From positions 124,001 to 188,000 of the forward strand of contig NZ_FNDG01000006.1 in the NCBI RefSeq assembly GCF_900100535.1: 64,000 nucleotides of DNA, given 5' to 3'. The stretch's first letter is position 1, and every line of letters starts with the position of its first letter. The position numbers and the translations under genes were made by a program. Below the pieces are notes generated by a model. The model saw nothing but the letters and a program-made list of their open reading frames with translations, made no database searches and was not told where the DNA came from. This document shows positions 24,675 through 32,779 of the stretch, piece after piece. This stretch comes from Phytopseudomonas flavescens. Its GTDB lineage: Bacteria > Pseudomonadota > Gammaproteobacteria > Pseudomonadales > Pseudomonadaceae.

Positions 24675-25399
24675 GTCGGCGCCTGCTCGCCGGGCTTGCG
24701 CACCGCCGCATTGACCAGGGTCTCGTTGCGCTGGCCGAAGGGCCTGGCCTTGCGAAGCCCCCAGCGTTCCAGCAGGCCGAAGTCTTCCGAGCGGCTCCAC
24801 CACAGGTAGGGGTAGGAGACATTGCCCTCGCCGAACACGAAGCCCTGATCACGTAGCATGCCCAGGTACTCGTCGGCGCTCTTCTGCACCTCCATCGGGT
24901 GGCGGAACAGCCAGCGGATCACCCAGGTATCGATGTAGTACTTGGTCGACTCGGCGAACAGCAGCAGGCCGCCGGGCTTGAGCACCCGCCAGAACTCGGC
25001 CAGCGCCCGTTCCTGCTCGACCAGGTGGTGGAAGGTCTGGTGACAGAAGAGGATGTCCACGCTGGCATCGGGCAACTGGATCGCCGCGCAGTCGCTGGCG
25101 AGCAGCTGCACGTCCAGGCCCAGGCGCCGGGCTTCGGCGCGCGAGCAGTCGAGGCTGTGCAAGTCGGCATCCAGGCCGATCATCCGCGCCGGCGCAAAGG
25201 CGCGCTGCAGCAGGCCGAACGACTTGCCCTGCCCGCAGCCGGCGTCGAGCAGCACGGCGTCGTTCGGCAGCGGGCCGTCGATCAGTGTCTGCAGGTCGTC
25301 GATGGCCACGCGCAGCACATGGTGCTGCCACACGTGGCTGCGCAGGAACCAGAAGCCGAAACCGGTTTCTTCGACGTAGGTCGGTGCGGGTCGATTCAT
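24671..25399 (-). CDS. apeB: SAM-dependent class I methyltransferase (ApeB-like)
   Basis: 242 residues from the ATG at 25399. SAM motif I is VLLDAGCGQGKSFGLLQ, followed by MIGLDADLHSLDCSRAEARRL, DILFCHQTFHHLVEQERALAEFWRVLKPGGLLLF, the usual motif II-III order. It probably methylates a phenolic hydroxyl of the aryl head group; aryl polyenes are often methylated there. The longer frame at 25492 is cysteine/proline-rich and unlikely. It lies 10 bases after the flavoprotein gene and 4 bases into DUF3261. Confidence 0.85.
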   Translation of the reverse strand: MNRPAPTYVEETGFGFWFLRSHVWQHHVLRVAIDDLQTLIDGPLPNDAVLLDAGCGQGKSFGLLQRAFAPARMIGLDADLHSLDCSRAEARRLGLDVQLLASDCAAIQLPDASVDILFCHQTFHHLVEQERALAEFWRVLKPGGLLLFAESTKYYIDTWVIRWLFRHPMEVQKSADEYLGMLRDQGFVFGEGNVSYPYLWWSRSEDFGLLERWGLRKARPFGQRNETLVNAAVRKPGEQAPT

Positions 25400-25409
25400 G
25401 GCGCGGGTC

Positions 25410-26654
25410 TCAGGCACTGGCACACAACTCGGCGAGCACCCGCAGACGCCGCTTGGGTTCGGCGACGTAGGGGTTGCGCTCGTCCCAGGCATAGCCGGCG
25501 AGAATCGAGCTGATCATGCGGCGGATCTCCGGCGAGGCGTTGGGGAAGAAGATCACGTCCTGGAAGCTGCCGTCGTACCAGCCCTCCACGTAGACGCGGA
25601 AGGTGTCCACGCCGCGCTTGAGCGGGATGGCGAAGTCCTGCTCCCAGTCCACTGTTTCGCCACTGAGCTGGCGATGCAGGAGGTTGGCGGCCATGCTCGC
25701 CGAGCGCATGGCGATGGTCACGCCGGAGGAGAACACCGGGTCGAGGAACTCGGCAGCGTTGCCCAGCAGGGCGAAGCCAGGGCCATGCAGGGTCTTGACG
25801 TTGGCCGAGTAGCCCTTGATCTCGCGTACCGGGGTGTCCCACACGGCGTTGCCCAGCAGTTTGCTCAGGCTCGGCGCCTCGGCGACGAACTGCTTGAGGG
25901 CGGCGTCCATGTCCTCGGGGTAGTCGGCGAAGCGCTCGGCCAGGCCGACCACGCCCAGGGAGCAGCGGCCGTTGCTGAACGGGATGCTCCAGAACCACAG
26001 GTCGCGGTGGGCCGGGTGGGTGGTGATGAGGATCTTCTCGCGGTCGAAGGCCGGGTGATCGATACGGTCTTCGATGTGGGTGAACAGCGCCTTGCGCAGC
26101 GGCAGGCTGGACGGTTGCTCGAGATCCAGCAGGCGCGGCAGCAGGCGGCCATAGCCGCTGGCGTCGAGCACGAAGGTGCAACGCACCTGGTATTCATGGC
26201 CATCGCCCAGGCGGCGTACCGACAGCAGTGGCTGCTCGCCGCTGAAATCCACGGCGACGATTTCCTCCTCGTAGCGAATGGCCACGCCCTGGCGTTCGGC
26301 CTCGTCGGCCAGCACCTTGTCGAAGGTGGCGCGTTGCACCTGGAAGGTCGAGCCGAAGCTTTGCGAGAAAGTCTCGCGGAAGTCGAAGTCGGTATAGCGA
26401 TCGCCCCAGGCGAAGGCTGCGCCATGCTTGATCTGGAAGCCGGCAGCGCGCACGGCATCGATCATCCCGGCTTCTTCGACGAAGTCCAGGCAATGGGACA
26501 GCAGGCTTTCACCGATCGAGAAACGCGGGAAACGCTGGCGCTCGAGGATCAGCACCTCGTGGCCCTTGCGCTTGAGGAGGGCGGCAGCGATGGCGCCGGA
26601 GGGGCCGGCACCGACTACGACGATCTGATGCTGTTGGACTTCAGGAGACTTCAT
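25410..26654 (-). CDS. FAD-dependent oxidoreductase with flavin-halogenase motifs
   Basis: 414 residues. An N-terminal FAD-binding VVGAGPSGAIAAALL is followed by FPRFSIGESLL (about 42-52), GFQIKHGAAFAWGDR (K76) and WFWSIP at 220-225. The WxWxIP motif and a lysine near 76-79 are hallmarks of FADH2-dependent halogenases of the CmlS/CndH/PrnA type, and the two together are strong indications. A hydroxylase is the alternative. Xanthomonadins are brominated aryl polyenes and their cluster contains a similar protein, so aryl-ring halogenation here is a good inference. It needs a flavin reductase, not encoded nearby. Its start overlaps the antiporter gene by 14 bases. Confidence 0.78.
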   Translation of the reverse strand: MKSPEVQQHQIVVVGAGPSGAIAAALLKRKGHEVLILERQRFPRFSIGESLLSHCLDFVEEAGMIDAVRAAGFQIKHGAAFAWGDRYTDFDFRETFSQSFGSTFQVQRATFDKVLADEAERQGVAIRYEEEIVAVDFSGEQPLLSVRRLGDGHEYQVRCTFVLDASGYGRLLPRLLDLEQPSSLPLRKALFTHIEDRIDHPAFDREKILITTHPAHRDLWFWSIPFSNGRCSLGVVGLAERFADYPEDMDAALKQFVAEAPSLSKLLGNAVWDTPVREIKGYSANVKTLHGPGFALLGNAAEFLDPVFSSGVTIAMRSASMAANLLHRQLSGETVDWEQDFAIPLKRGVDTFRVYVEGWYDGSFQDVIFFPNASPEIRRMISSILAGYAWDERNPYVAEPKRRLRVLAELCASA

Positions 26655-27789
26655 AGCGGCGTTTCGCCTCGCTTGTGTACGCGCGCCGACCCAACAGGGC
26701 GGGCAGCAGAGTGGAGAACAGGCTCATCAGCAGCAGGCCGAAATAGACCATGGCATCGATCAGCTGCAATTGCAGGAGCAGGTTGAGGAAGACGATTTCG
26801 GTCAGGCCGCGGATATTCAGCAGCAGGCTTTCCTGCCACTTGATCCGCACCGAGGCGGCGGGCTCGGCCCAATGCAGGCCCAGCCAACTGCCCAGCAGCT
26901 TGCTGGCCACCGGCGCCACCAGCAGCACGCCGACGGCGAACCAGGAGTCCGCGGCGCCAATGCCGTGGAAGTCCACACGCAGGACGCCGCAGGTGAGGAT
27001 CAGCGGCACTGCCAGGCCATTGATCAGCAGTTTCCACTGACGCTGCGGCAGCGGCAGGCGGAACGGCACGCGGATCGCGGCGAGGCACAGCATGTAGGCG
27101 ATACCGAAGACCAGGGCGTTGAGCTTGAGGTTGTGCAGCAGCACCATCAGGGCGAAGAACGGCAGGCTGTAGCACAGCGGGTGGCGCAACTTGAGCAGGT
27201 GCAGCAGCAGCGGCAGGGCGGCGGCCAGCAGCGGCCACAGCAGGCTTGCCGGATGACTGCTGCCCTGGGCCAGGCCGAACAGGCTCCAGCACATGAAGTC
27301 CATCAGAATCGCCGCGTGCAGCAGGCGTTTGGTCGCTGCGGGCGGATAGTCGATGCTCTGCAGGAACAGGTAGAGCACCGGAATCGCGGTGATCGAGAAC
27401 AACAGGCCGATCCCCACGGCGCTCAGCCAGCCATGGTCACCGGGCAGCACCCACAGCGCACAGGCCAGGCCGGCCAGCAGCGGAATCAGAAAGCTTGGCA
27501 GGGCGATCTTCAGGCAGGCCGGGCTCAGCTCCAGATCGATCACGTCGCTGAGGATATAGCCCAGCAGCAGGGCGAAGCACAGGCCGTAGAGCAGATCCAC
27601 CCAGGCGGGGGCGAGCAGGTCGGCCGCACTGAGCTGCAGGTGCGGCTCGACCCAGCCGAGCAGCAGCGCGGGAATCGCCAGGCTGGCGACCAGCAACTGG
27701 CCGACGATGGGAATCAGCCGGCGGCCGCCAACCCGGCCGACCAGGGCGTAGACCGCCAGGGCCAGCAGCCAGAAACCAAGCACGCTCAC
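26641..27789 (-). CDS. Membrane protein of the cation:proton antiporter (CPA2) type
   Basis: 382 residues from a GTG at 27789 (GTGA overlap with the MMPL stop); the longer frame is arginine/alanine-rich and not membrane-like. About 10-12 hydrophobic helices are predicted, with GRRLIPIVGQLLVASLAIPALLLGW, FLQSIDYPPAATKRLLHAAILMDFMCW and SLLLNIRGLTEIVFLNLLLQLQL. Its layout matches Kef/NhaP-type antiporter membrane domains without the TrkA cytoplasmic part. Its role in pigment assembly is unknown; it could balance protons for the MMPL exporter upstream. Confidence 0.68.
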   Translation of the reverse strand: MSVLGFWLLALAVYALVGRVGGRRLIPIVGQLLVASLAIPALLLGWVEPHLQLSAADLLAPAWVDLLYGLCFALLLGYILSDVIDLELSPACLKIALPSFLIPLLAGLACALWVLPGDHGWLSAVGIGLLFSITAIPVLYLFLQSIDYPPAATKRLLHAAILMDFMCWSLFGLAQGSSHPASLLWPLLAAALPLLLHLLKLRHPLCYSLPFFALMVLLHNLKLNALVFGIAYMLCLAAIRVPFRLPLPQRQWKLLINGLAVPLILTCGVLRVDFHGIGAADSWFAVGVLLVAPVASKLLGSWLGLHWAEPAASVRIKWQESLLLNIRGLTEIVFLNLLLQLQLIDAMVYFGLLLMSLFSTLLPALLGRRAYTSEAKRRYEVS

Positions 27790-30128
27790 GCGATGACCTC
27801 CTTGTCGGGGCGCGTTGCGGCCCAGGGCGATAGCAGAAAGCAGAACATCAGGCCGAGGCTGATGGCCAGGCCGAAGTTGGCGATGGCCGGTGTCTGGCTG
27901 ATCAGCAGCAGGCCGAACGACAGCCAGCTGGACACCGCCGAGAGCAGCGTACCTAGGAGGCTGACCGCCGGGCCGCCGATGTTCTCGCGCATCAGGATGG
28001 CGTAGTCGACGCCGATGGCGGTGATCAGCAGCAGGCCGAACAGGCTGAACAGGGTCAGCGGCTGGCCCAGCCAGCCCAGGCAGGCCAGTGCGGCGAGGGC
28101 GGCCAGCAGCGGCAGGCAGACCACCCGCAGCGCGCCGCCGATGCCGAACGGGATGCACAGCAACAGCACGATGGCCAGGCACGACACCAGTTTGAGTTCG
28201 GCGGCGCTGATCTGGGTGGCGGCGAACAGGCTGTTCAATTCGCCCAGGCGATCGACCAGTTGCACGCCGTCGAGCCCCTCGGCGGCGCTTTGCAGCAGCG
28301 CGCTGTCGGTCTGCCCCTGCAGGCTGACGATGGCGGCGATGCCTTGGTCATCGCGGCCGAGCCACAGGGGGCGCCAGGGCTCGCCCAGGGGGCCGGCGAG
28401 GGCCTGATCCAGATCCCGGTGCGGCTGCTCCAGCAACTGCTGCCGTTCGGCTTGCAGGGCGCTTGCCGGCACGCCCAGCTCGAGCAGTGCCTGCCAGTGT
28501 TTCGGCAGCTCCGTCAGGGCAGTACGCAGCGACAGCAGTTGGGCTTCAGGTGCCACTAGCTGATTGAGCGACAGGTAGCTGCGCAACTGCTGGTTTTGCA
28601 CCAGCGCATCCAGGCGTGCGCCCAGGGCTTGCTGGCGCTGCAGCAGTTGTGCCTGGTCGTTGGCGCGCACCAGGAAGAACTGGCTGGTGGGCTGCTGCCC
28701 GGTGAGTTCGACGATGCGTTGCGACTGGGCGAACAGCGCCGGGTCCTTGCCCAGCCACTGGCGCAGGTCGTTCTGGCTGTGCAGTTGCCAGATGCCGCCG
28801 GCGCAGAACGCCAGGAACGCGCCGAGCAGCCAGAAATTGCCATTGTCTCTCTGTATGCGTGAATGCCAGCTCAGCAGGCGCGTGGCAACCGCCAGCAGGC
28901 GCGGTGCCGGGCGCAGCTGCAGGCCGTCCAGCCAGGCGGGGAGCAGGCAGACCGAGCACAGATAGGCACCGACCAGGCCGGCGGCGGAGAACGCGGCGAT
29001 CTGGGTGAGGGCCGGGAACGGCGTGAAGGCCAGTGCCAGGTAGCCGGCCAGGTTGGTGCCCAGGCTCAGGCTGAGGCCCGGCAGGGTGCTGCGCAGCGCG
29101 CTCCAGCTGCGCCATTCGGCTTGGCCCCAGCTCTTGCTCAGGTAATGCAGCGGGTAGTCGGCGGCGACGCCGATCAGGCTGGCACCCAGTACCAGGGTCA
29201 GGGCATTGATCTGCCCGAAGATGAGCACACAGGCGGCGCTCCCAGCCAGCAGGGCCACGCCGATCGGCAGCAGGCTGAGCAGCACCCGCGGGCGACGGAA
29301 AGCCAGCAGCAACAACAGCAGGGTGCCGAGGCTGGCGGCGCCGCCGATCAAGGTCATCTCGCCCATCGCCTTGTTCTGGCCGGCCGCCGCGTAGAGTACG
29401 CCGCCGGTGGCGAGCAATTGCCCGCCGGCGGCCTCGGTGGTGGCACGTGCCGCCTGGATGCCCTGGGCGATGGCCAGCGGTGCCTGCATGTCGAAGGCAT
29501 CGCCACGGCTGCGCAGGTGCAAAACGGCCCAGGTCATGCCTGGCTCCTGAACCAGCAGGGTGCCGCTGGCCAGGTCCGGCTGCACCCGGCCGCCAAGATT
29601 CAGCGCCTGCTGGGCGCGGGCGCCGAGACCCAGCCAGTCCTGCTCCGGCGGCAGCAGGCTGAAGGAGGCGAAGGGGTCGAACAGCGCCGCGGCGCGTTGC
29701 GCTATGAAGGCCTGGGGTCGTTCGATCAGCAACTGGCGGTCGGCGGCAGGCAGCAGGTTGAGGCGGCTTGCGTGCAGGTCCTGGCGCAGGGCGTCGAGGT
29801 CGCTGTCGAGTGTCCAGCGCACCCGTTCGAAGTGGCCGCTGTCACGCCATTGTCGGCCCAGCTCGGCGGCCAGGGCGACGGCACGCTCGCGCTCGGGGTG
29901 GCCGACCAGCACCAGCAGATCGTGCTGGATCGGCTCCTGCATGCGCGCTTCTGCCTGCTGCAGGCGGGCGTCGCCGGCGCCGCTGGGCAACAGGGCGAGC
30001 ATGCTGGCCGCCACCGGCGGGCCGTTGCGCCATTGCCAGGCGCTCAGGGCCAGCAGGGCCAGCAACAGCACGCCGAACAGCCGCGGCAGGCGGCGTTCGA
30101 GCAGGCCCGGGGTCGATTCAGCGGACAA
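27786..30128 (-). CDS. MMPL-family exporter (RND-like) of aryl polyene
   Basis: 780 residues with two repeated halves. Each half has a large periplasmic domain after its first helix and a bundle of five membrane segments: LIGGAASLGTLLLLLLAF, VLLSLLPIGVALLAGSAACVLI, LTLVLGASLIGVAADYPLHYL in the first, and VSCLAIVLLLCIPFGIGGALRVV, LTLFSLFGLLLITAIGVDYAILM in the second. The GVAADYPLHYL and GVDYAILM stretches match MMPL-type proton-relay helices. It should move acylated pigment from the inner membrane, together with the LolA-like protein encoded just upstream. This is ApeM-like. Confidence 0.85.
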   Translation of the reverse strand: MSAESTPGLLERRLPRLFGVLLLALLALSAWQWRNGPPVAASMLALLPSGAGDARLQQAEARMQEPIQHDLLVLVGHPERERAVALAAELGRQWRDSGHFERVRWTLDSDLDALRQDLHASRLNLLPAADRQLLIERPQAFIAQRAAALFDPFASFSLLPPEQDWLGLGARAQQALNLGGRVQPDLASGTLLVQEPGMTWAVLHLRSRGDAFDMQAPLAIAQGIQAARATTEAAGGQLLATGGVLYAAAGQNKAMGEMTLIGGAASLGTLLLLLLAFRRPRVLLSLLPIGVALLAGSAACVLIFGQINALTLVLGASLIGVAADYPLHYLSKSWGQAEWRSWSALRSTLPGLSLSLGTNLAGYLALAFTPFPALTQIAAFSAAGLVGAYLCSVCLLPAWLDGLQLRPAPRLLAVATRLLSWHSRIQRDNGNFWLLGAFLAFCAGGIWQLHSQNDLRQWLGKDPALFAQSQRIVELTGQQPTSQFFLVRANDQAQLLQRQQALGARLDALVQNQQLRSYLSLNQLVAPEAQLLSLRTALTELPKHWQALLELGVPASALQAERQQLLEQPHRDLDQALAGPLGEPWRPLWLGRDDQGIAAIVSLQGQTDSALLQSAAEGLDGVQLVDRLGELNSLFAATQISAAELKLVSCLAIVLLLCIPFGIGGALRVVCLPLLAALAALACLGWLGQPLTLFSLFGLLLITAIGVDYAILMRENIGGPAVSLLGTLLSAVSSWLSFGLLLISQTPAIANFGLAISLGLMFCFLLSPWAATRPDKEVIA

Positions 30129-30726
30129 AATCCTGGCGCTCCTGTTCGCTCAGGGTATCGGCCGGGACGCTGGCGGGCATGCGCAAGAGCGTACGGTCGC
30201 CCTGGGTTTCGTGCAGTTCGATGCGTTCGACCAGTTCGCCACCGCCGATGTCGATGCGGCTGAATACCTGCTTGAGCAGCAGCGAGGTCGGCAGCAGGGT
30301 CAGCGTCCAGGCCCTGGTGTCGCCCTCGAGCTGCAGCTCGAAGTCCCGCGCCAGGCCGCTGTGGTTGCCCTTGAGCACGTCGAGGAACAGCTTGCTCTGC
30401 TGGGCGGCGACGTCGCGCCCCGGCTGCAACTGCCAGCCGCCGGCGCTGCGCCGGGCGATGCCCGTGGCGTCGATGCGATATTGCTGCTGCAGTGGTTTTT
30501 CCAGCGTCCACAGCAGGCCGGCGTCGGCCGCCAGCACGAAGGTGCCACTGCTGGTCAGTGGTTGCGGCAGGGCACGCAGGTGCTTTTCCTGGATGAACGG
30601 GCCGCGCACCACGGGATGCTGCGACAACTGCCGACTGAGCTGATCGAGGGTCAGGGACTCGGCCTGGCTGCTCGATGCCGCGAGCAGCAGGCCGATCACC
30701 AGGGTGAAGCGCGCCAGGGCGTTCAT
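30118..30726 (-). CDS. LolA-like periplasmic outer membrane lipoprotein carrier protein
   Basis: 202 residues from the ATG at 30726. A signal peptide (ARFTLVIGLLLAASSSQA, cleaved near 23) precedes a LolA-like fold: LTLDQLSRQLSQHPVVRGPFIQEKHLRALPQPLTSSGTFVLAADAGLLW (about 25-75), then GDTRAWTLTLLPTSLLLKQVFSRIDIGGG. LolA itself carries lipoproteins across the periplasm; aryl polyene clusters have this paralogue (ApeL-like), presumably for the pigment. It overlaps the thioesterase by 4 bases and MMPL by 11. Confidence 0.8.
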   Translation of the reverse strand: MNALARFTLVIGLLLAASSSQAESLTLDQLSRQLSQHPVVRGPFIQEKHLRALPQPLTSSGTFVLAADAGLLWTLEKPLQQQYRIDATGIARRSAGGWQLQPGRDVAAQQSKLFLDVLKGNHSGLARDFELQLEGDTRAWTLTLLPTSLLLKQVFSRIDIGGGELVERIELHETQGDRTLLRMPASVPADTLSEQERQDFVR

Positions 30727-31148
30727 CCGATCACCCGCTGTACGGCATCGATGAATACCTGAGGCGAAGCCAACTGCATCTCGCGGCTGGCGATCTCCAC
30801 CGCCACTTGCACGCTGCTGCCGCGGGTCATGCGTTCGCCGGTGGCGCTGTCGCTGATCAGGTAGTGGATCTTCAGGCGGTTTTCCCATTCCACCAGGTCG
30901 GCGCACACCGTGATGCGCTGACCGAAGCGGGCGCCGCGGATGTAACGCAACTGCAGGTCGATCACCGGCCAGGCGTAACCGCTGTCGCGCATCTGCGGGT
31001 AGCCGTGGTCGAGCCGGTCGAGCAAGGCGCAGCGGGCTTGTTCGAAGTATTTGACATAGTGGCCGTGCCAGACGATTTCCATCATGTCCACGTCGAAGAA
31101 CGGCACGAGGATTTCCACCTCGGCCTGCAGTACGCCTTTGCTACGCAT
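30723..31148 (-). CDS. Acyl-CoA/ACP thioesterase (4HBT hotdog)
   Basis: 141 residues. The 4-hydroxybenzoyl-CoA-type motif is in VPFFDVDMMEIVWHGHYVKYFEQARCALLD, with the catalytic Asp near D18. YRGARFGQRITVCADLVEWENRLKIHYLI is the second strand pair. It should release aryl-polyenoyl chains from ACP (ApeK-like). Start at ATG 31148 is the only clear one. The gap upstream (89 bases, with a REP-like element) is the largest in the operon. Confidence 0.8.
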   Translation of the reverse strand: MRSKGVLQAEVEILVPFFDVDMMEIVWHGHYVKYFEQARCALLDRLDHGYPQMRDSGYAWPVIDLQLRYIRGARFGQRITVCADLVEWENRLKIHYLISDSATGERMTRGSSVQVAVEIASREMQLASPQVFIDAVQRVIG

Positions 31149-31173
31149 GAGCGATGAACTCCACTGTCATGGC

Positions 31174-31227
31174 GTGGGATGCGGGAGCGGGCCATGCCCG
31201 CGATTCGCGCGCCTGGCGCGCTCCCAC
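31174..31227. repeat. REP-like palindrome
   Basis: Bases 31174-31227 begin GTGGGATGCGGGAGCGGGC and end GGCGCGCTCCCAC, with GGGCCATGCCC inside. The GTGGGAGC...GCTCCCAC outer arms match the common Pseudomonas REP sequence. It lies between the ammonia-lyase and thioesterase genes and may stabilise or trim the long transcript. Confidence 0.6.
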
Positions 31228-31237
31228 AGAAGTCAGG

Positions 31238-32779
31238 TCAGACATAAAGACTCCAGTGCTGGCCACGGATGCGTTGCAGGCACAGGCGCAGCTCGTTTTC
31301 CAGGGCACGATCCTCGATCAGCGGCGGGAAGTCTTCGCCGAGTTGCCCGTGCATGTCCGCCAGGGTGGCCGGCAGGGCAGTCGACCCGGCACGCTGGCGC
31401 AGCCACACGCCCTGGTTGGCGGCGAGCAGGGTGGCCGCGGCGACCTGCTCGGCCAGCTCCAGGCTGCGTAACGCGTCGCGGGCAGCGATGGTGCCCATGC
31501 TCACCTTGTCCTGGTTGTGGCATTCGGTGGAACGCGAGAACACGCTGGCCGGCAGGGTGTTCTTCAGGGCTTCGGCCGTCCAGGCGCTGGCGCCGATCTG
31601 CACGGCCTTGAAGCCATGGTTGATCATCGCGGTTTCCATCGGGGCACCGGACAGGTTGCTCGGCAGGCCGTGGTTGTAACGGGTATCGACCAGCAGGGCG
31701 AGCTGCCGGTCGAGCAGGTCGGCGAGGTTGCCGATCAGGTTCTTCAGGCTGTCCATGGCGAAGGCGATATGCCCGCCGTAGAAATGCCCGCCATGCAGCA
31801 CGCGTTCCTCGTCGGGGTCGATCAGCGGGTTGTCGTTGGCGCTGTTCAGTTCGGTTTCGATGAACTGGCGCAGCAGCCCCAGGCTGTCGGCCAGCACGCC
31901 CAGTACGTGCGGCGCGCAGCGGATCGAGTAGCGATCCTGCAGGCGATGCAGTGGCGCGGTCGGTGCGTCGATGGCCAGGTCCTGGCGAATCCAGGCGGCG
32001 ACCTGGTTCTGGCCAGGGTGCGGTTTGGCGGCGAACAGGCGCTCGTCGAAGTGCTCCGGGTTGCCCTGCAGGGCGATCACGTTGAGCGCGGTGATGCGTG
32101 TCGCCAGCTTGAGCAGGTAATCGGCACGGGAATAGGCCTGGCAGGCCAGGGCGGTCATCACCGCGGTGCCGTTCATCAGCGCCAGGGCTTCCTTGGGGCG
32201 CAGCACCAGTGGCGTCCAGCCCAGCTCGGCGTGCACGTCAGCGGCGCTGCGTCGCTCACCGCGGTACATGACCTCGCGCTCGCCACACAGGGTCGCAGCG
32301 ATGTAGGACAGCGGCGTCAGGTCGCCACTGGCGCCCACCGAGCCCTCTTCCGGAATCAGCGGCAGCACGTCGTGTTCGATGAACGCCTGCAGACGCTCCA
32401 GCAGCTCCAGGCGAACCCCCGACATGCCCTGGCACAGCGACTGCAAGCGGGCCGCCAGCACCGCTCGGGTGGCCTGCTCGTCGAGCAGCTTGCCCAGGCC
32501 GCAGCCGTGGAAGGTGTACAGATGACGGGGCAGCGCCTCGACCTGGTGCAGCGGTACCGCCACCACGCAGGAGTCGCCGTAGCCGGTGGTGATGCCGTAG
32601 ATCATGCCTTCGCGGTCCAGCAGGCCGTCGACGAAGCGTGCGCCGCGGCCAATGCGGTCCCGCCATTCGGGACTCGTGTCCAGCGTCGCGCGCGCTGTGC
32701 GCTGGGCCAGGCCGACGATCTGCTCAAGACGCAGCGGCTGAGCGCCGAAGGTCACCGTTTCAGGCTGATGGGTTGTCAT
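31238..32779 (-). CDS. Aromatic amino acid ammonia-lyase (HAL/PAL/TAL family)
   Basis: 513 residues from the ATG at 32779. The MIO prosthetic group forms from A150-S151-G152 in EEGSVGASGDLTPLSY, and Y61 lies in YGITTGYGDS, both essential. The later LNSANDNPLIDPD and GMPSNLSG-like LPSNLSGAPMETAM are family signatures. Position-specific residues near the ring-binding site read TFHGCGLG, that is FH where tyrosine lyases have HL and phenylalanine lyases FL; the substrate cannot be fixed by eye. It probably makes an aromatic acrylic acid for the aryl polyene starter. It is not in a hut operon, so histidine use is unlikely. Confidence 0.85.
   Translation of the reverse strand: MTTHQPETVTFGAQPLRLEQIVGLAQRTARATLDTSPEWRDRIGRGARFVDGLLDREGMIYGITTGYGDSCVVAVPLHQVEALPRHLYTFHGCGLGKLLDEQATRAVLAARLQSLCQGMSGVRLELLERLQAFIEHDVLPLIPEEGSVGASGDLTPLSYIAATLCGEREVMYRGERRSAADVHAELGWTPLVLRPKEALALMNGTAVMTALACQAYSRADYLLKLATRITALNVIALQGNPEHFDERLFAAKPHPGQNQVAAWIRQDLAIDAPTAPLHRLQDRYSIRCAPHVLGVLADSLGLLRQFIETELNSANDNPLIDPDEERVLHGGHFYGGHIAFAMDSLKNLIGNLADLLDRQLALLVDTRYNHGLPSNLSGAPMETAMINHGFKAVQIGASAWTAEALKNTLPASVFSRSTECHNQDKVSMGTIAARDALRSLELAEQVAAATLLAANQGVWLRQRAGSTALPATLADMHGQLGEDFPPLIEDRALENELRLCLQRIRGQHWSLYV

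Noticed and set aside
31238..32779. Calling the ammonia-lyase HutH
   Set aside because: Although the fold is the same, it lies inside an aryl polyene operon with no hut genes, and its selectivity region does not read like HutH.
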